A stretch of 64,000 bases of DNA from Cryptomeria japonica (GCF_030272615.1 NC_081408.1:622042476-622106475), one strand, 5' to 3'; counted from the stretch's first letter, positions 24,798-37,327 are shown. Notes: generated by a model not told the origin, from the letters alone. Translations and numbers: made by a program.

Positions 24798-24808
24798 TTC
24801 TCCCCCAC
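24798..24808 (-). promoter_or_regulatory. E3 polypurine tract
   Basis: On the minus strand the sequence is gtgggggagaa, directly adjacent to the start of the 3' LTR. This is the standard primer site for plus-strand DNA synthesis in LTR elements. Confidence 0.92.
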
Positions 24809-24832
24809 AAAACTAGGCTTACTCCTGGAAGC

Positions 24833-25000
24833 CTAAAATAGATAAGGATAGAACTCTCTCATCTTCGATGCATCCTCCCATGTCGCCGAGGTCTCATCAT
24901 TTGGGTCCCATAGGACCCTTACCTGGTCGATGGTGCGTCCCCTGAGGGTCAAATCCCGACGCTGAAGAATGCGCACGGGCTCCATAGAAAGCTGCCCGTC
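24833..25000 (-). other. E3 integrase C-terminal chromodomain
   Basis: The last ~50 residues read EPVRILQRRDLTLRG, TIDQVRVLWDP, ETSATWEDASKM and FYPYLF. This fits the type II chromodomain of Tekay-group elements, with the aromatic W at VLW and TW, and less clearly a full aromatic cage. In characterised chromoviruses this domain helps to direct integration to heterochromatin. Confidence 0.85.
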
Positions 25001-26110
25001 CTCGACCTGCAAAGCGTTCCAATCAAGAACATGAGTCACATCTGGGTGATAAGGTCGAAGAACTGAAACATGAAAGACATCGTGGATGCGGGATAGACTC
25101 GGTGGCAAGGCAAGATGGTAGGCAACAGGTCCTATCCTCTCAAGGATCTCAAACGGGCCAACAAAACGAGGCGCCAACTTAGAACCCTTTCCATAACGGA
25201 TCGAACTCTTACGCGGACGCACTCTCAAGAATACACGGTCGCCAATAGAAAACTGACGATCTACCCTATGAGCATCTGCATACTTCTTCTGCCTATCCTG
25301 TGCAGCTACCAAATGCTCACGAATCCGCTCTACCTGCTGCTCCATCTCTCGAAGGATATCCGGGCCTATGAGCACCCTGTCCTCTAACCGATCCCAACTC
25401 AACGGAGTACGGCAAGGACGGCCATACAATGCCTGAAAGGGAGACATACCTATGGAGCTATGATATCCGTTGTTATAAGCAAACTCCACAAGATAAATAT
25501 AATCCTCCCAACGCGACTGCTGGTCCATAACATACATGCGAAGCATGTCCTCTAAAACCTGATTCACACGCTCAGTTTGACCATCTGTCTCTGGGTGATA
25601 AGCTGAACTGAAGTTCAACTGAGTTCCCAAAGCATGCTGAAGTGAGGTCCACAATGCTGAGGTAAAGACTGGATCTCTATCAGAGATTATCCGCCTCGGA
25701 ATCCCATGCAATCTCACCACATCTTCCAAGAAGACACGAGCCACCACTGCTGCTATATAGGAAGCTCGGATAGGAACAAAATGAGCAACCTTCATCAACC
25801 TGTCAACAATGACCATGATGGCATCATGACGACGTGAAGAAACAGGCAACCCAACAATGAAATCCATGGAAATGATGTCCCATTTCCAATCCGGTACTAA
25901 ATTAGGCTGTAAAAGCCCTGCTGGGTGCTGATGCTTCGCCTTCACTCACTGACATTCCAAACACTTTGACACAAAATCGGCAATGTCACGTTTCATACCA
26001 GCCCAATGATAAATCTGTCTAAGATCTGCATGCATCTTCTTGACACCTAGATGTGCCGAATAAGGTGCACGATGGGCCTCAGTCATGATCAAAGTGCGAA
26101 GACCCTCCAA
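25000..26110 (-). other. E3 integrase domain
   Basis: The zinc-binding module is [13 protein letters not shown] and later CLECQ, with the fourth premature pol stop (25946-25948, TGA) directly after it. The catalytic residues are visible: Asp in MDFIVG (near 25865), Asp in ISDRDPVF (near 25680) and Glu in HPETDGQTERVNQ (near 25590). A GPFEILERIGPVAYHL module follows before the chromodomain. All catalytic residues are retained. Confidence 0.9.
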
Positions 26111-26289
26111 AGGAGGTACGTAGATCCGACCAAGATGACGTAGAATGCCATCCGCCTCAAGACTATACCCAACGAATCTACCCTCTAAGGGCCTTCCAGA
26201 CTCCAACACGGCTCTAACATCCTGATACCAAGAGTCCTGAGGAAGAACTCCAAGAATTCTCTGTCTCAAGTCCACTCCAAGGGACAATG

Positions 26290-27480
26290 CTGAAACTTCA
26301 TGCCGCCTACGACTCAAGGCATCAGCCACTACATTCTCCTTCCCCTGAATATATCGAACCTCAAAATCATACTTGCAGAGGAATTCCATCCACCTTCGCT
26401 GTCGAGCATTCAAGTTCGGCTGCGTGAAGATATATTGCAAACTGCGGTGATCACTATGCAGCTCAAACCGACGCCCTAACAGAAAGTGACACCACCTAAC
26501 CAACGCATGCACTACAGCTGCCAACTCCAAATCATGAACTGGATAGTTCAACTCGTGGTCCTTGAGTTTGCGAGACTCATAGGCAACCACACGTCCATCC
26601 TGCATAAGCACCGCACCTATACCTTCTAAAGAGGCATCTGTGCATACCATAAACTCTCTGGACGGATCAGGGACTGCCAAAATCGGAGCACTGACAAGGA
26701 GTTCCTTCAAGGCACGAAACGCTGACTCACACTGCTCTGACCAAACAAACTTCTTCCCTTTCCTCTGAAGAGAAGTAATCGGGTGACCTATACGGGAAAA
26801 ATCCTTAACAAAGCGTCGGTAATATCCGGCCAAACCCATAAAGCTCCGAACCTCTGAAACATTGGTCGGCGCTGGCCAATCCACTATGGCTTGGATCTTT
26901 GAAGGATCCACAGATACACCCTCTCCTGAAACCACATGACCAAGATATTTCACCTCAGTCTGGAAGAAATCACACTTTGCCAAATTGGCATATAGCTGAT
27001 TCTCCCTCAAACACTGCAAAACTAGACGCAGGTGACCCTCATGCTCTTCCATAGATCTGGAATAAATCAATATATCATCCAAGAACACAAGGACAAAATG
27101 ATCCAGGTATGCACGGAAAACCCCATTCATGAGGCACATGAAAACTGAAGGCGCGTTTGTCAACCCAAATGGTACTACTGTGAACTCATAGTGACCATAA
27201 CGAGTGCGAAACACTATCTTATGAATGTCTGCATCATGAATGCGCAACTGATGGTACCCAGATTTCAGATCAATCTTAGAGAACACCATGGCTCCCTTCA
27301 CCTGATCGAAAAGATCATCAATACGAGGCAATGGATATCGATTCCGGATGGTTACCTTATTCAGCTGTCGGTAATCAATGCATAACCAAAGAGAACCATC
27401 TTTCTTCTTTACGAAGATAACAGGCGCACCCCAAGGAGAGACACTAGGACGAATGAATCCCTTGGTCAACAATTCCTCCA
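26290..27480 (-). other. E3 reverse transcriptase and RNase H domains
   Basis: RT motifs are visible in order: [55 protein letters not shown] and [10 protein letters not shown]. The catalytic Asp pair is encoded at 27074-27079. RNase H follows with [28 protein letters not shown] and [13 protein letters not shown], including the catalytic acidic residues. No stop lies in this part, so it is the best-preserved pol in the window. Confidence 0.93.
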
Positions 27481-28019
27481 CCTGCAACTTCAACTCACTC
27501 AACTCCTGAGTAGTCATCCGATATGGAGCTCTCGAAATAGGTTCTGCACCAGGAACCAAATCAATGCGGAAATCTACGTCTCGCTTCGGAGGCATACCAG
27601 GAATCTCCAAAGGAAACACATCAGCAAACTCTCGAAGAATAGGGTGACCATCAAGAGTGATTTCTCGACTCTCTCCCTCATCCATATCCTCAAGAGTTAC
27701 TGCAAAAAGCTGACATCCTTTACGCATACACCGCTTAAGTTGCATAGTGGAAATCATACGTAAGGATATCGATCTCTGAACTCCAACGATCCCCACTTTC
27801 CTGCCATGGTCATCTAAACACTCTACTGTCTTCTGACGACAGTCCACATGAGCACTGTGAGATGATAACCAATCCATCCCCAACACTACTCCATAGGATC
27901 CCAAAGGAATGACACGAAGGTCAACAGAAGTCACAAAGGGACCTAGATCCAACTCACAACTAGGAACAAAGGCATCTACGAACACGCGCACCCTAGTAGC
28001 CAACTCTACCTACCACCTA

Positions 28020-28330
28020 TCCGCCTACTTAGCAGATGTGAGTCCACACCGCTCCACAATGGACGAAGAAATAAAAGAATCCGATGCACCGGAGTCAAAA
28101 AGCACTGAGATAGGGATACCACACAACACACCTGCGGCCTCAATAACTGTCCCCTGATGCTCAGCCTGGCGGTTATCAACCGCTGCAAACACTCTGTGGG
28201 ACCTACCAGCATCCCCTACTGTAGGCTCTGATGCAGCTGGCCCCTGATTCCCTGTCTGGTGGATACGCTGAGGACACTGCACGGCTATATGACCATACTG
28301 CCCACAAGAGTAGTAAGCTCCTCTACCTGG
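28020..28330 (-). other. E3 protease and damaged gag zinc knuckle
   Basis: The knuckle at about 28274-28315 reads YYSCGQYGHIAVQC. The residue where the first zinc-binding Cys is expected is Tyr (codon 28313-28315), which one G-to-A change would explain. Protease follows with VLFDSGASDSFIS (active-site Asp near 28090). Two TAG stops 15 nt apart (28010-28012, 28025-28027) lie in the protease just after it. Confidence 0.85.
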
Positions 28331-29674
28331 TCCCCTACCTCCAGTCGGCCCACTGGACTGCTGAAAGCTTCCCCTACTAGGGGCCTGTGATGCACTCTGA
28401 GAAGACTGTCCTGGAAAACCCTGTTTGCTCCTCCGCCAGTTCCTGTTTCTTCTATGAGGAGGGTTGCCACCCTGCTGGCCCTGAGACTATTTCGGTTTTT
28501 GCTGCTGCGATTGCTGTTGCGGCTACTGCTGCTGCTGTCCACCCTTAGCGGGTGCCTGAGGAGTCCTGAATGGTTCCGCTGACTGGGACTGATTCCCACG
28601 AGCTCTGTTCCCACTGGAAGGAACACTCCCTATCTGAACTCCTGTCTGTCCACCATGCGCACGGATGAGGTTCTGCTCAACCAATCTGGCTTTCGCCACC
28701 GCTGCCTCCGCTGAAACTGGCTCAAAAACTCTAACCCCTCCACTAATGCGGTCGTTAAGACCTCTCAAGAAATGTTGTACGAGCATAGTCTCATCGTTGC
28801 CAATCCCGGCATACTGCTTCAGCTCATAGAATCTATGCTCGAACTGGTCAACTGACATACCAAACTGCCACAATGCATAGAACTCATCTGCCCGAGTCTG
28901 TCTCCACTGCGGTGAGAGAAACCGTGCTCTGAACCTCTCTAAGAAGATCTCCCAAGAAACAGTATTGATTTTCAGACCAATCTTCTCCTCCTCTAACTTC
29001 CACCATATAGAAGCAAAATCATCGAGACGCATGATCGCACATCTCGCTCGGGTGTTGCTACTGTATGGGAACATAGCGAAACACCTATCCAAACTAATCA
29101 ACCAAGTCTCTGCCTCGAGACCTGTGCCTCGACCATCGAAGAAAGGAGGGTTGGTCCTCAAAAGATCCTTGATGTGACTCGAGGGAGCTGAATCATGACC
29201 AACAGGAACCTCTCTCCTCCTAGGAGACCTTTCTCTCTCTCTCTCCTCTGAAACATGCTGATGCGACTCCCCAACCTGAGCATGGATGGGCTGCTCACCT
29301 TCAGGCCTGGGGCCTAGCCTAGCTAGAACTTTCTGAAACATCTGCCTCAGCTCTTCCCTTTCGGGAACCTGCTCTTCTACATGTGGTAATTCTTGATGCA
29401 CTGACTGATCCTGCTCCACACTCACATGCGCGGGAGGTGGTGAAGGACTATGGCGGTCTGAACCTCAGCCCCGTCTCCCACCTCTACCTCTATTGCAGCC
29501 ACCAACACGGCCAACTCCCCTAGCTTTCCTAACCATGACCAAAACTGCAAAAGAGAAAACGGTTCAGATCAATGACAAGGATACAGCAAGGGAAATCCAA
29601 ACACTAAGATCTACACACAAGGTCAAACTGAATGGGCTCACTACAATCCCAGAGTACCCAATGTTGAAACATGG

Positions 29675-29686
29675 GCTCTGATACCA
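29675..29686 (-). promoter_or_regulatory. E3 primer-binding site (tRNA-iMet)
   Basis: The minus strand reads TGGTATCAGAGC two bases after the end of the 5' LTR. This is the standard complement of the 3' end of plant initiator methionine tRNA, used by many plant LTR retrotransposons to prime minus-strand synthesis. Confidence 0.95.
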
Positions 29687-29688
29687 AA

Positions 29689-32600
29689 TGTAATGCCCCG
29701 CCAGGAACCCTAAAGGATAGCAACACAACAAGGCAACTAAAAGGCGCAATAATTTTTTTATTTTAAAAGATTAAATGAATTAATCATAGCTTGCGCAATA
29801 ATTAACATAAGCGGAAGACTAACATTACATCCTAAAGGGTTACCAACGAAGATTACTTCTAAATAAAACCACATCACAATATTAATCCAATCATCCATTT
29901 AAATTAAGGAAAGCCAATAACGATTAAATAATTCATATTCATAAATTGATCTCCAAAAGATAGGCTTAAAGAATTACAACATATATACTTCCAATGATTC
30001 ATTTATACATAATAGGAAAGATAATTGAAACAATATACATCCCATGACTTAAATTACAATATTCCATAAATTACATGGCTTCCATAGAACAATAAAATAC
30101 AAAGGTTACAAGTTGCTGATACAATGACCACACGGCCTCAAGGTACAAAATCAAGAACATAAGTGCTACATGAAGCAAGAACCAAGATGCACTGGCGAAG
30201 CCAATCCTTGCGAGAAGGTAGGAAAAAGATATCCGATGGGAAGTGGCACTACCACCCGACCATGTGATCCCATAATGGAACCACCCCACCGTGCTAGGAG
30301 ATAGCAGAAGACCCTCAAGCAAGCAAGAAAAGTACAACAGTACACATGACTCCGCAGTACACAAGTGACTCGACTCACAAAACACTAGCGACCCTAGAGA
30401 GAGAGTGTCATCACATGGCTTAACATGGTTACCTTAGGTAGGTCTCCATAGGTCCCGACCCCCATCATGGGTTATCCTGGTAACCTCTCCCGAACCCCCG
30501 GCTCCATCTAAGCATCATGCGGACCCTACCATCCTTTCGTGAGGACAAGGTGGTAGGTTTGCCATTCCAGGCCTTCCCAAACACCTTGAGCCTATACAAG
30601 CACTCAACCGTGTACGGGGTACATTATCTTAATTAAATTAATAACTACCCACCCCCTAAGCAAATTATTAGGTTATCACTTAATAGCTGACTTTCGAGGG
30701 GTTATCCTGCCATCCACTTTGGGTGCGGCCCCCGCTCGAAAGCCACTCTCTCTACTAGGTCACTAACTGGATAAGACTATCTATGAGAACTCTATGGTGG
30801 ACTAACAACCATAAATTATCCAGACATAACACAGGTGGAGGACTCACAGTCACAAACCCAGGGTTGACCATAAGGGACATAACACATAAAAGCCCACTTC
30901 CTCAAGGTTTGAACATCGACACCTGACCAAAGGTAAACATCGACAACATAATGACCATTTTAAACATAATGCGATGACATTAAAACAACTAGACTGCAAT
31001 TATTAAAACATAAGATCCTACACAAGCAATCTTTCTTTGAGCAGTCAACATTTAAATCAAATTAAACAATTGTAAATATCGGCTAATATAAAATAATTCC
31101 ATAATAACAACTATTCGTCGAATACAATCCTCATACACTTATTTTACGATATTTGGATAACTACGCTAATATCAAATTTAACCTAAACTTTCCTTTATTC
31201 CAACATTAATACTAACCTCTAAATCATTTTATTTATCTTCACGATACCAAGCAAATAATCCTCATCACTAAATCGAAAAATTACTAATTAATCTTAACAT
31301 CATTATAAACTACAATTAACACATTATTATTATTTAATATTAAATAATAACATATTGTTATTATTGTTTAAATAACAATATATTATCACTTAACATTAAA
31401 CACCAAATTAACACTTATTGAATTTATTTAAACCACTAACATATTATAATATTATTTTCGTTTTTTATAAAACTAAAAAAAAATATTAAAAAAAACAAAT
31501 TTCAAACAACAACGTGGGGCCCCCACGCACCCATGGCAGCATGCGCTGCTTTTCCCAAGCTGGGGAATGCAGCGAGCTACATCCTTAGCTAGGGGAAAGC
31601 AGCGCTGCTGCTAGCCCACGCTGGGTGAATGTAGCGAGCTGCAGGGAAGGGGGGTGCGTGGCTGGGTCGAGCCCAGTTCCCCGCCACCGCCCCCAATGCA
31701 TTTGATTTCAAAATTTAATTAATTTTTTTGTTTTAATAAACAATTAAATTTCGTTTTTTAATAAAAACGACTGAGACAAAAAAACATGGAATTAACAGAG
31801 ATACAGAGAGGAGGACCTCTGTAAAAAAAAATACAATTAATCTCCAGCCAATCCTTTTTTTTTTTCTACAACCATTCAAACAAATAGAATCATTTAAAAA
31901 AAATCACTGGTAAAACAATTTTGCCAGCCATAAAACATCTGAGACAAGGCAGAGGCAATGAAATTTCACCCAATTCAGCCCAGTTCGCTCTAAAAGTTAA
32001 TTTAAATGGGAATAAACTTAATCCCCAAACCCCAATTGAATTTATTTGCTCCCCAACAAGCATGAACAAGAAAATTTAACTCATAATCATTATTTTTAAA
32101 CTGGAAATTACCAGGGAGAGGTATTTTATGAATGTTTGGCAAAATTTTGCCAGCATAACACTACTAAAACCCAACAAAATTTCCAATTACAAACAGCATA
32201 ATAAACCAAGAAATTTCTTGCATAAGCAAAGATGAAACAACAAAATTTAAGTTATGAAACAACATGGAGAGAGCTTAAGTTTGGAATTTTGATAACAAAT
32301 TGATAGAATCCTTCTTCCACAAACCCATGACAAACAAACACTCAACACCCAAAATTCATAAATCAAGCTTTTAAACAAATAACAGAAAATGGAAAGAAAA
32401 GCAAGGATTTTTTTTTGTTGAAATAAACAAGGATTCAACCAACCTCTATGATTTCCAAGCAGGAATGGTATGCTTCAGCAGGAATCCCAGCTAGTTCAAA
32501 CCCAAATCCACCCTTCAAGCAATTTTTCCATAATTTCTTTCTCCTCCTCCAAAATAAGCATAACCCCCAAAATCTCCTCCAAGGTAAATTAGTAAGACAA

Positions 32601-33607
32601 TCTTTTAACCTAATTTTCTAGGTTGCAAAATTTCTATTTTTAAAAAAACATTAAAATCCCACAATTGACTTTCTTTTCTTTTCTTTTTCATATTCCTCAA
32701 AACAAATAAATGAAAATTCCCTCTTTTTGAAAATTACATTTTTCATAAATAGCAATTAAATCAACTTTTCTACTAAATAGGGAAAACAATGAGTTAGCTT
32801 CATTTGCATATATTAAAAGCAATTAACTAATTTATTCTACTTCTTCCGTTGGATCTAAACACGATTACTTTGCCAAAATAAGCAACTAAAAGTTAAAATC
32901 TAATAAACTAATCAATTAAGCTTGATTCAAGACATAAGGCATAATAAGAAATAAATCGCTCAAGCCGACAAATAATGACAACTTATACTTTAAATAAATA
33001 ACCGAACCACTATGGCATGCAAATCGAGGAAAAGTAAAAAGACTCGAAATTTGAACAAAAGGGATGAACGACCGACTGACGGCACTCACAAAATAAAGAC
33101 TGAGGTAAGGACTAGGGTCAAAAGCTATCTCCTCCACTCCCATCAGACATATAAGGCACGCTCAGACCTGTGAAGCCAGGTGGAGACGATACCCCGTACC
33201 TACCCGGTACTTGTACCTGCAATATCCTGCATCACCGAAGCACACATACATGCATATAAATATAGAATACACGGCACGCACACCGATGAAGGAGAATCGC
33301 GACGTTCCTTGTCTCATCGAAACGAGTGAAGGAAAATCGTCCCCTTGCATCCAATACAATAGCAAACACGCAACATATATATGACACATCGCCTAGATAA
33401 AGTAAGATGTCAGTACGAGCAATAATCCATGAAATACTAGAAATCACCAATACTGAAATACTGAAAATAACTCATGCATCCAATATCCAGATAAACATGA
33501 AATAATATCAAATACGTCTGCAAAATGTCGAGCAATAAAGTGTCAACTGAATAGTAAACTGCAACACAAAGACAGTCTAATAAGTTCGATCAAAACGGGG
33601 TACTATA
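29689..33607 (-). repeat. E3 5' LTR (right copy)
   Basis: Partner of 20877-24797. It starts tgtaatgcccc on the plus strand and ends tactata, where the left copy has tactaca. The terminal CA has therefore changed to TA (33606), one of about 35-40 differences I counted by eye, mostly transitions. It should hold the promoter for E3 transcription on the minus strand. A clear TATA box was not picked out. Confidence 0.95.
31506..31696. promoter_or_regulatory. GC-rich block with palindrome in E3 5' LTR
   Basis: Second copy of the block at 22695-22885, with the palindrome cgtggggcccccacg at 31513-31527 intact. Several LTR-LTR differences fall in the GC-rich repeats around it, mostly C/T and G/A changes, as expected where methylated cytosines decay. 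Confidence 0.5.
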
Positions 33608-33612
33608 GAACA
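33608..33612 (+). repeat. TSD GAACA of E3, right copy
   Basis: Right partner of 20872-20876; it flanks the right LTR directly. Confidence 0.95.
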
Positions 33613-34712
33613 ACTCAATCTAATAAGATTCAGGTATGTCCCATGAAAACTTCCTAATAATATGTCTCCACCATTACAAAAAGTTGGCAAAGGTCTCTCC
33701 AATCCTTTGTTGTGTGATGCATAGGTCTATCATAGAGGTGTCATTCTCAATGTATTCATAATGGGATACAAACTTGTCTACTAGGTTAGGGAATTACTTG
33801 ATTGAACCATGGGGTAAGGTTGAGAACCAGGTGAGGGAAGGTCCACTAAGACTCTTGGGAAAGATTCATTGCAAGTAGATATCACTATAGGATACCTCTT
33901 GACAGGCTATGTAAAATTCTTGCACATGCTCCCTAGGGTCACCTTTTCTTTTTTATTTGTCAAATTTAGGCACTTCAAAAATAGGGGGTATGGAGCCATT
34001 AAGATGGAAGGATCGTAAGGACAAGGAAAAATTTCCTCGAAGGTATATGATTTCTTGCGAGTCTCATCCTTGAGTTTCTTAATGAGATTTTTCATGTCCT
34101 GAATTTACCTCATAAGGTCAAGCAGTTGATTCCAAACATTAGAGATGTATTGACCTAAGTTGGACCCTAGGATATGTGTGGACACAACTAGTATACCACC
34201 ACTAATATATTAATAAGAGTAAATGGGGGCTTAAGAAGTGATTGGATGGCATGAAGCAGAAATGACACTAATGAGAGGCATACTAGAACTAACATAGTTG
34301 CTAGAATTATGGAGAGGTGCAAATGGTCTAGGCGGTTGATAAATAGGTGGATTGGAGGTGCTAGTAGGTGCAAAATTTGTAGGCAGTGGATATAGAATGG
34401 TACGAGAACTGATTAGTTAGAAAAGTTTCCTTCCATACGGGTGTCAAGGATAGACTGATCAAAGTCTAGAGGCAATCATGCCCCTTGTCTAATAAGATCA
34501 ACTAGGAATTCATTCAAATCAACTCTGATAAGTTTCTCCAAAATTTCTTGGTTGTAGGGATCTTCTACAAAATTATTCAAGCATGGAGAATGTTCAGGTT
34601 GGTCAACATACTCTTCTTCTACTTGGCCATCATGATCCATGTAGAGGTTGGGATTGGGCAACTTACTACTTTCAGTGGCCATTTTTGGTTTATGAGAATG
34701 ATTCAAGACCAT
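33613..34712 (-). pseudogene. E1 gag, N-terminal and central part
   Basis: On the minus strand the ORF at 34476-34712 gives MATESSKLPNPNLYMDHDG (internal Met) and an acidic stretch. About 33907-34095 gives KSYTFEEIFPCPYDPSILMAP, the well-known start of the Tat gag core. Further on, GETFANFL and KFSWDIPESY lead into the E3 insertion and continue at 20871. Several stops and frameshifts are present. E1 gag is thus split over 12.7 kb. Confidence 0.82.
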
Positions 34713-34759
34713 GCATGGGTAACTTCAAAATGATGAGAACAAAGTGATGAAATGATGTA

Positions 34760-37304
34760 AGGTGAAGATGAGGACAAGGAACTTAGCAATTTTTTATAGG
34801 ATTAGATTAGATTTGGAGATTGGTCATTGGATTAGGAAAAGGTTTATTTGAAATGGGATGACACCTTAGTCCTTGGATTAGGATTAGGTGAGATGTAGGA
34901 GTTGATGATATGAGACACAAAGTGAGTTAACATTCAAGCTAGGCTAAATTCAGATCTTTGGATTATGATTTGATTTGATTAAGTCTTCTCCTAATTGGGA
35001 TAGGATACGTTCCCAAGCAAAATCAAATGGAAGGGCTTAGGGTTTTGATCAACCCAATGATTAGGGCTATTTGGGAAAGGAACTTGAGATAGATACTTTC
35101 TCAAGCACAAAGATAATTAGGGATGACGAATAACAAAGATCTAAATCATAATTCACAAAGTGTTGACCTTGGATGGAGGATTGATGATTGATTGGTTGAT
35201 TTGGATTGTATTGATTTGATGTGCTAAGTCCTCGAGGATAAAAGAAAATGATTGTGGGAGAATGGATTGATGATGAAAGAAAAAGAAAAGGTTAGCCAAG
35301 ACAGAAGATGACAATATGTGATCTTTGGTTGAGGCAGGTAGGACAATGAAATATGGCCACTCCTATTAAAGGATTGGTAAAATGTTGACCTTTTTGTGGA
35401 AAGCATGGGTTCTCAAGGGTTCTTGATCAAACTCGTTGTCAAAACCTTGTAAGTAATCATGGAAACTATGCAAGAAGGTTTAGTGTTTCAACAAGAGTTT
35501 TTTATTCTTGTATAAGAATCTTCGATGTTTTAGGGTGTGCTTGTAACTAAGACTCTTTTTCTTGGCTTGGTCATGAATTGACCTTTCGGGATACTTGAGA
35601 GAATTTTGGTTATGGTGTATGGATGAAAATTGATTAGAAATTTACTTTAGGCAGAGATGGCAAAACAGAGGCAAAGATGGTGAAATTAAGGCAAAGATGG
35701 CGATCCTTACGAAATGTAGATGGAAAAATAGAGGTGAAGATAGTTAAATTCAAGTAGAGACAGTAATCCTTAGTTTTGATAGTGAAAAGGTAAAATTTGA
35801 TATATGTGTCCTCAAATTATTTGGTCAAATGGGGAAACATTGGACTAGTTTTTCTTGGAAAGAGATATCAAGCAATGAATACACGTTGGCCAAGGTGATG
35901 CTTGAGACAAACATGAAAAGAGAGGGCCTATATTAGCCCAATTTTTCAAATTCATTGGTATGAACAATTGAAAACATATAATGACATGCACTGCTTAGGC
36001 GAGAAAGAGAATTCTACTTGTTGAGTCCCAACTTGGATTTCTCCATATATCAAAACAAAGAGGATAGATAGAGATTCAATAGCACTAGATCCTCCACCAT
36101 GACACTCAATTTTTAGGAATTCCACAATCTCATACCCCAAAGATCTAGAGATCTTATGAACTGGGGGACATCTATCTATACTTTGAATAGTACGATGTGG
36201 GCTGACTTTAGAGGTCCGATCTCCTACCCCAAAAAGAAAATGGGATTTTGGCCTCTATAATAATGGGTTTTTAATCAACTTTGAGGGATATACTAGTTTC
36301 TATACATGTGGCAGTTATCTCAATTAAGAGGCCTCCCAACCCTCAAAATGAGGGTTTTTATGTGTCACACAGACACTAGGGGAGGCATCCATCTGTATAA
36401 CACATCAACACTAGGTGAGAATGACTTCACTCGCCCTCACAAATATTTATATAGAAGATCAAAAGAGTGCCACTTGGATCATTCCCTCACACCCAACCTT
36501 AAGGGATTTTTGGGAGGAAGGCCCTCTAAAGGTTTTAAACTATAACAAAAGAAGGAATAGGTCTAGTTTTTTGGTCACCCGCACTTTCACAAGGGGAGAG
36601 CATATACTTACTATCCCTTTTCAAACATGACAAGCAAGTTATTTTCTAATTACTAAGTGCATAAACTAAATCTAATCATGCATCTAGTGATAAAAAGATG
36701 TTTTTAACATTCGAACCCTCAACAAAAGTTAGTAGTCTAGAAATCTTTAGCTTTGGCAAGTGAGAAAAAGTTGTAAAATCAAATGATAGTAGAAAAATAT
36801 CAAATGAAACTAAATAGGGTGGAGATGTCAAAGTGCAGGTGTAGAGGTCAGAACATATGAGGAGATGTCAATTTATCTCCTGCAGAAAACTAGTTAGCTC
36901 TAGAAATCAAAAAATTTAGCAATCCTTAATAGAACAGAAAATGATGGAATAATAAAGTAGATAACTAAAAATGAAAATATATTTTTATGTTTTTATGAAG
37001 ATTTTATGATTTTTTTGCTAAAATAAAAGACCTGCACATAAAATATATTAAAACAGAGATGTCTATTTATGTACATGCAGATGGCAAAAATGAGGCATAG
37101 ACGTTGATCTATAAATGGAGATGTTGAAGCATAGGACCTGCAAAAAAAATAGTGAGTTCAAAACACAACAAAGCAGAGACATCAAAGTGTAGTTGTAGAT
37201 GTCGATGCAAGGTAGAGACATCAATGTAGGGCAGAGACATTGATCCGGGACCTGCATGAAAACCTTCACAAAATCTCATAAAAATGTTAAATTCAATGGA
37301 CTTG
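34760..37304 (-). other. E1 untranslated leader with degenerate subrepeats
   Basis: About 2.5 kb lies between the E1 PBS and gag. No domain-bearing ORF is visible. Parts of it (35640-35760, and 36800-37260) consist of degenerate units on the plus strand of the type gcagagatggc, agagatgtcaa and gcagagacatc, often followed by a gacctgca string. Long leaders are usual in Tat/Ogre elements. A TATA-poor, A/G-rich composition is typical throughout. Confidence 0.55.
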
Positions 37305-37327
37305 GGGTCCCATCGGGTGTGCCAAAA
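37305..37327 (-). promoter_or_regulatory. E1 primer-binding region
   Basis: On the minus strand TTTTGGCACACCCGATGGGA follows directly after the end of the 5' LTR. TTTGGCAC-type sites follow the LTR in many Tat-like elements. I do not assign the tRNA with confidence. Confidence 0.65.

Larger units (their letters stand above)
24833..29536 (-). pseudogene. E3 gag-pol polyprotein, single frame with six premature stops
   Basis: From the ATG at 29536 to the stop at 24833-24835 the minus strand keeps one frame for 1,567 codons. It is broken only by stops at 29465-29467, 28523-28525, 28487-28489, 28025-28027, 28010-28012 and 25946-25948. Four are TAG and two are TGA; each differs from CAG or CGA by one C-to-T change. 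Domains are a basic RG-rich N-terminus, Gag, CCHC knuckle, protease (FDSGAS), RT, RNase H, integrase and chromodomain. Having no frameshifts in 4.7 kb suggests recent loss of function. Confidence 0.93.
20877..33607 (-). mobile_element. E3: complete Tekay-type chromovirus (Ty3/gypsy), 12.7 kb
   Basis: A full structure is visible: two nearly identical LTRs of 3.92 kb, TSD GAACA, tRNA-iMet primer-binding site, gag-pol in one frame and polypurine tract, all read on the minus strand. Domains in order are Gag with a damaged CCHC knuckle, protease, RT (LDD box), RNase H, HHCC integrase, D-D-E core, GPF module and a C-terminal chromodomain. RT wording, the order and a chromodomain at the integrase end place it in the chromoviral branch, Tekay/Del type. 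It interrupts E1 gag, whose frame rejoins across the site. The LTRs differ at roughly 1 percent of positions by eye, so it is young compared with E1 and E2. Confidence 0.95.
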
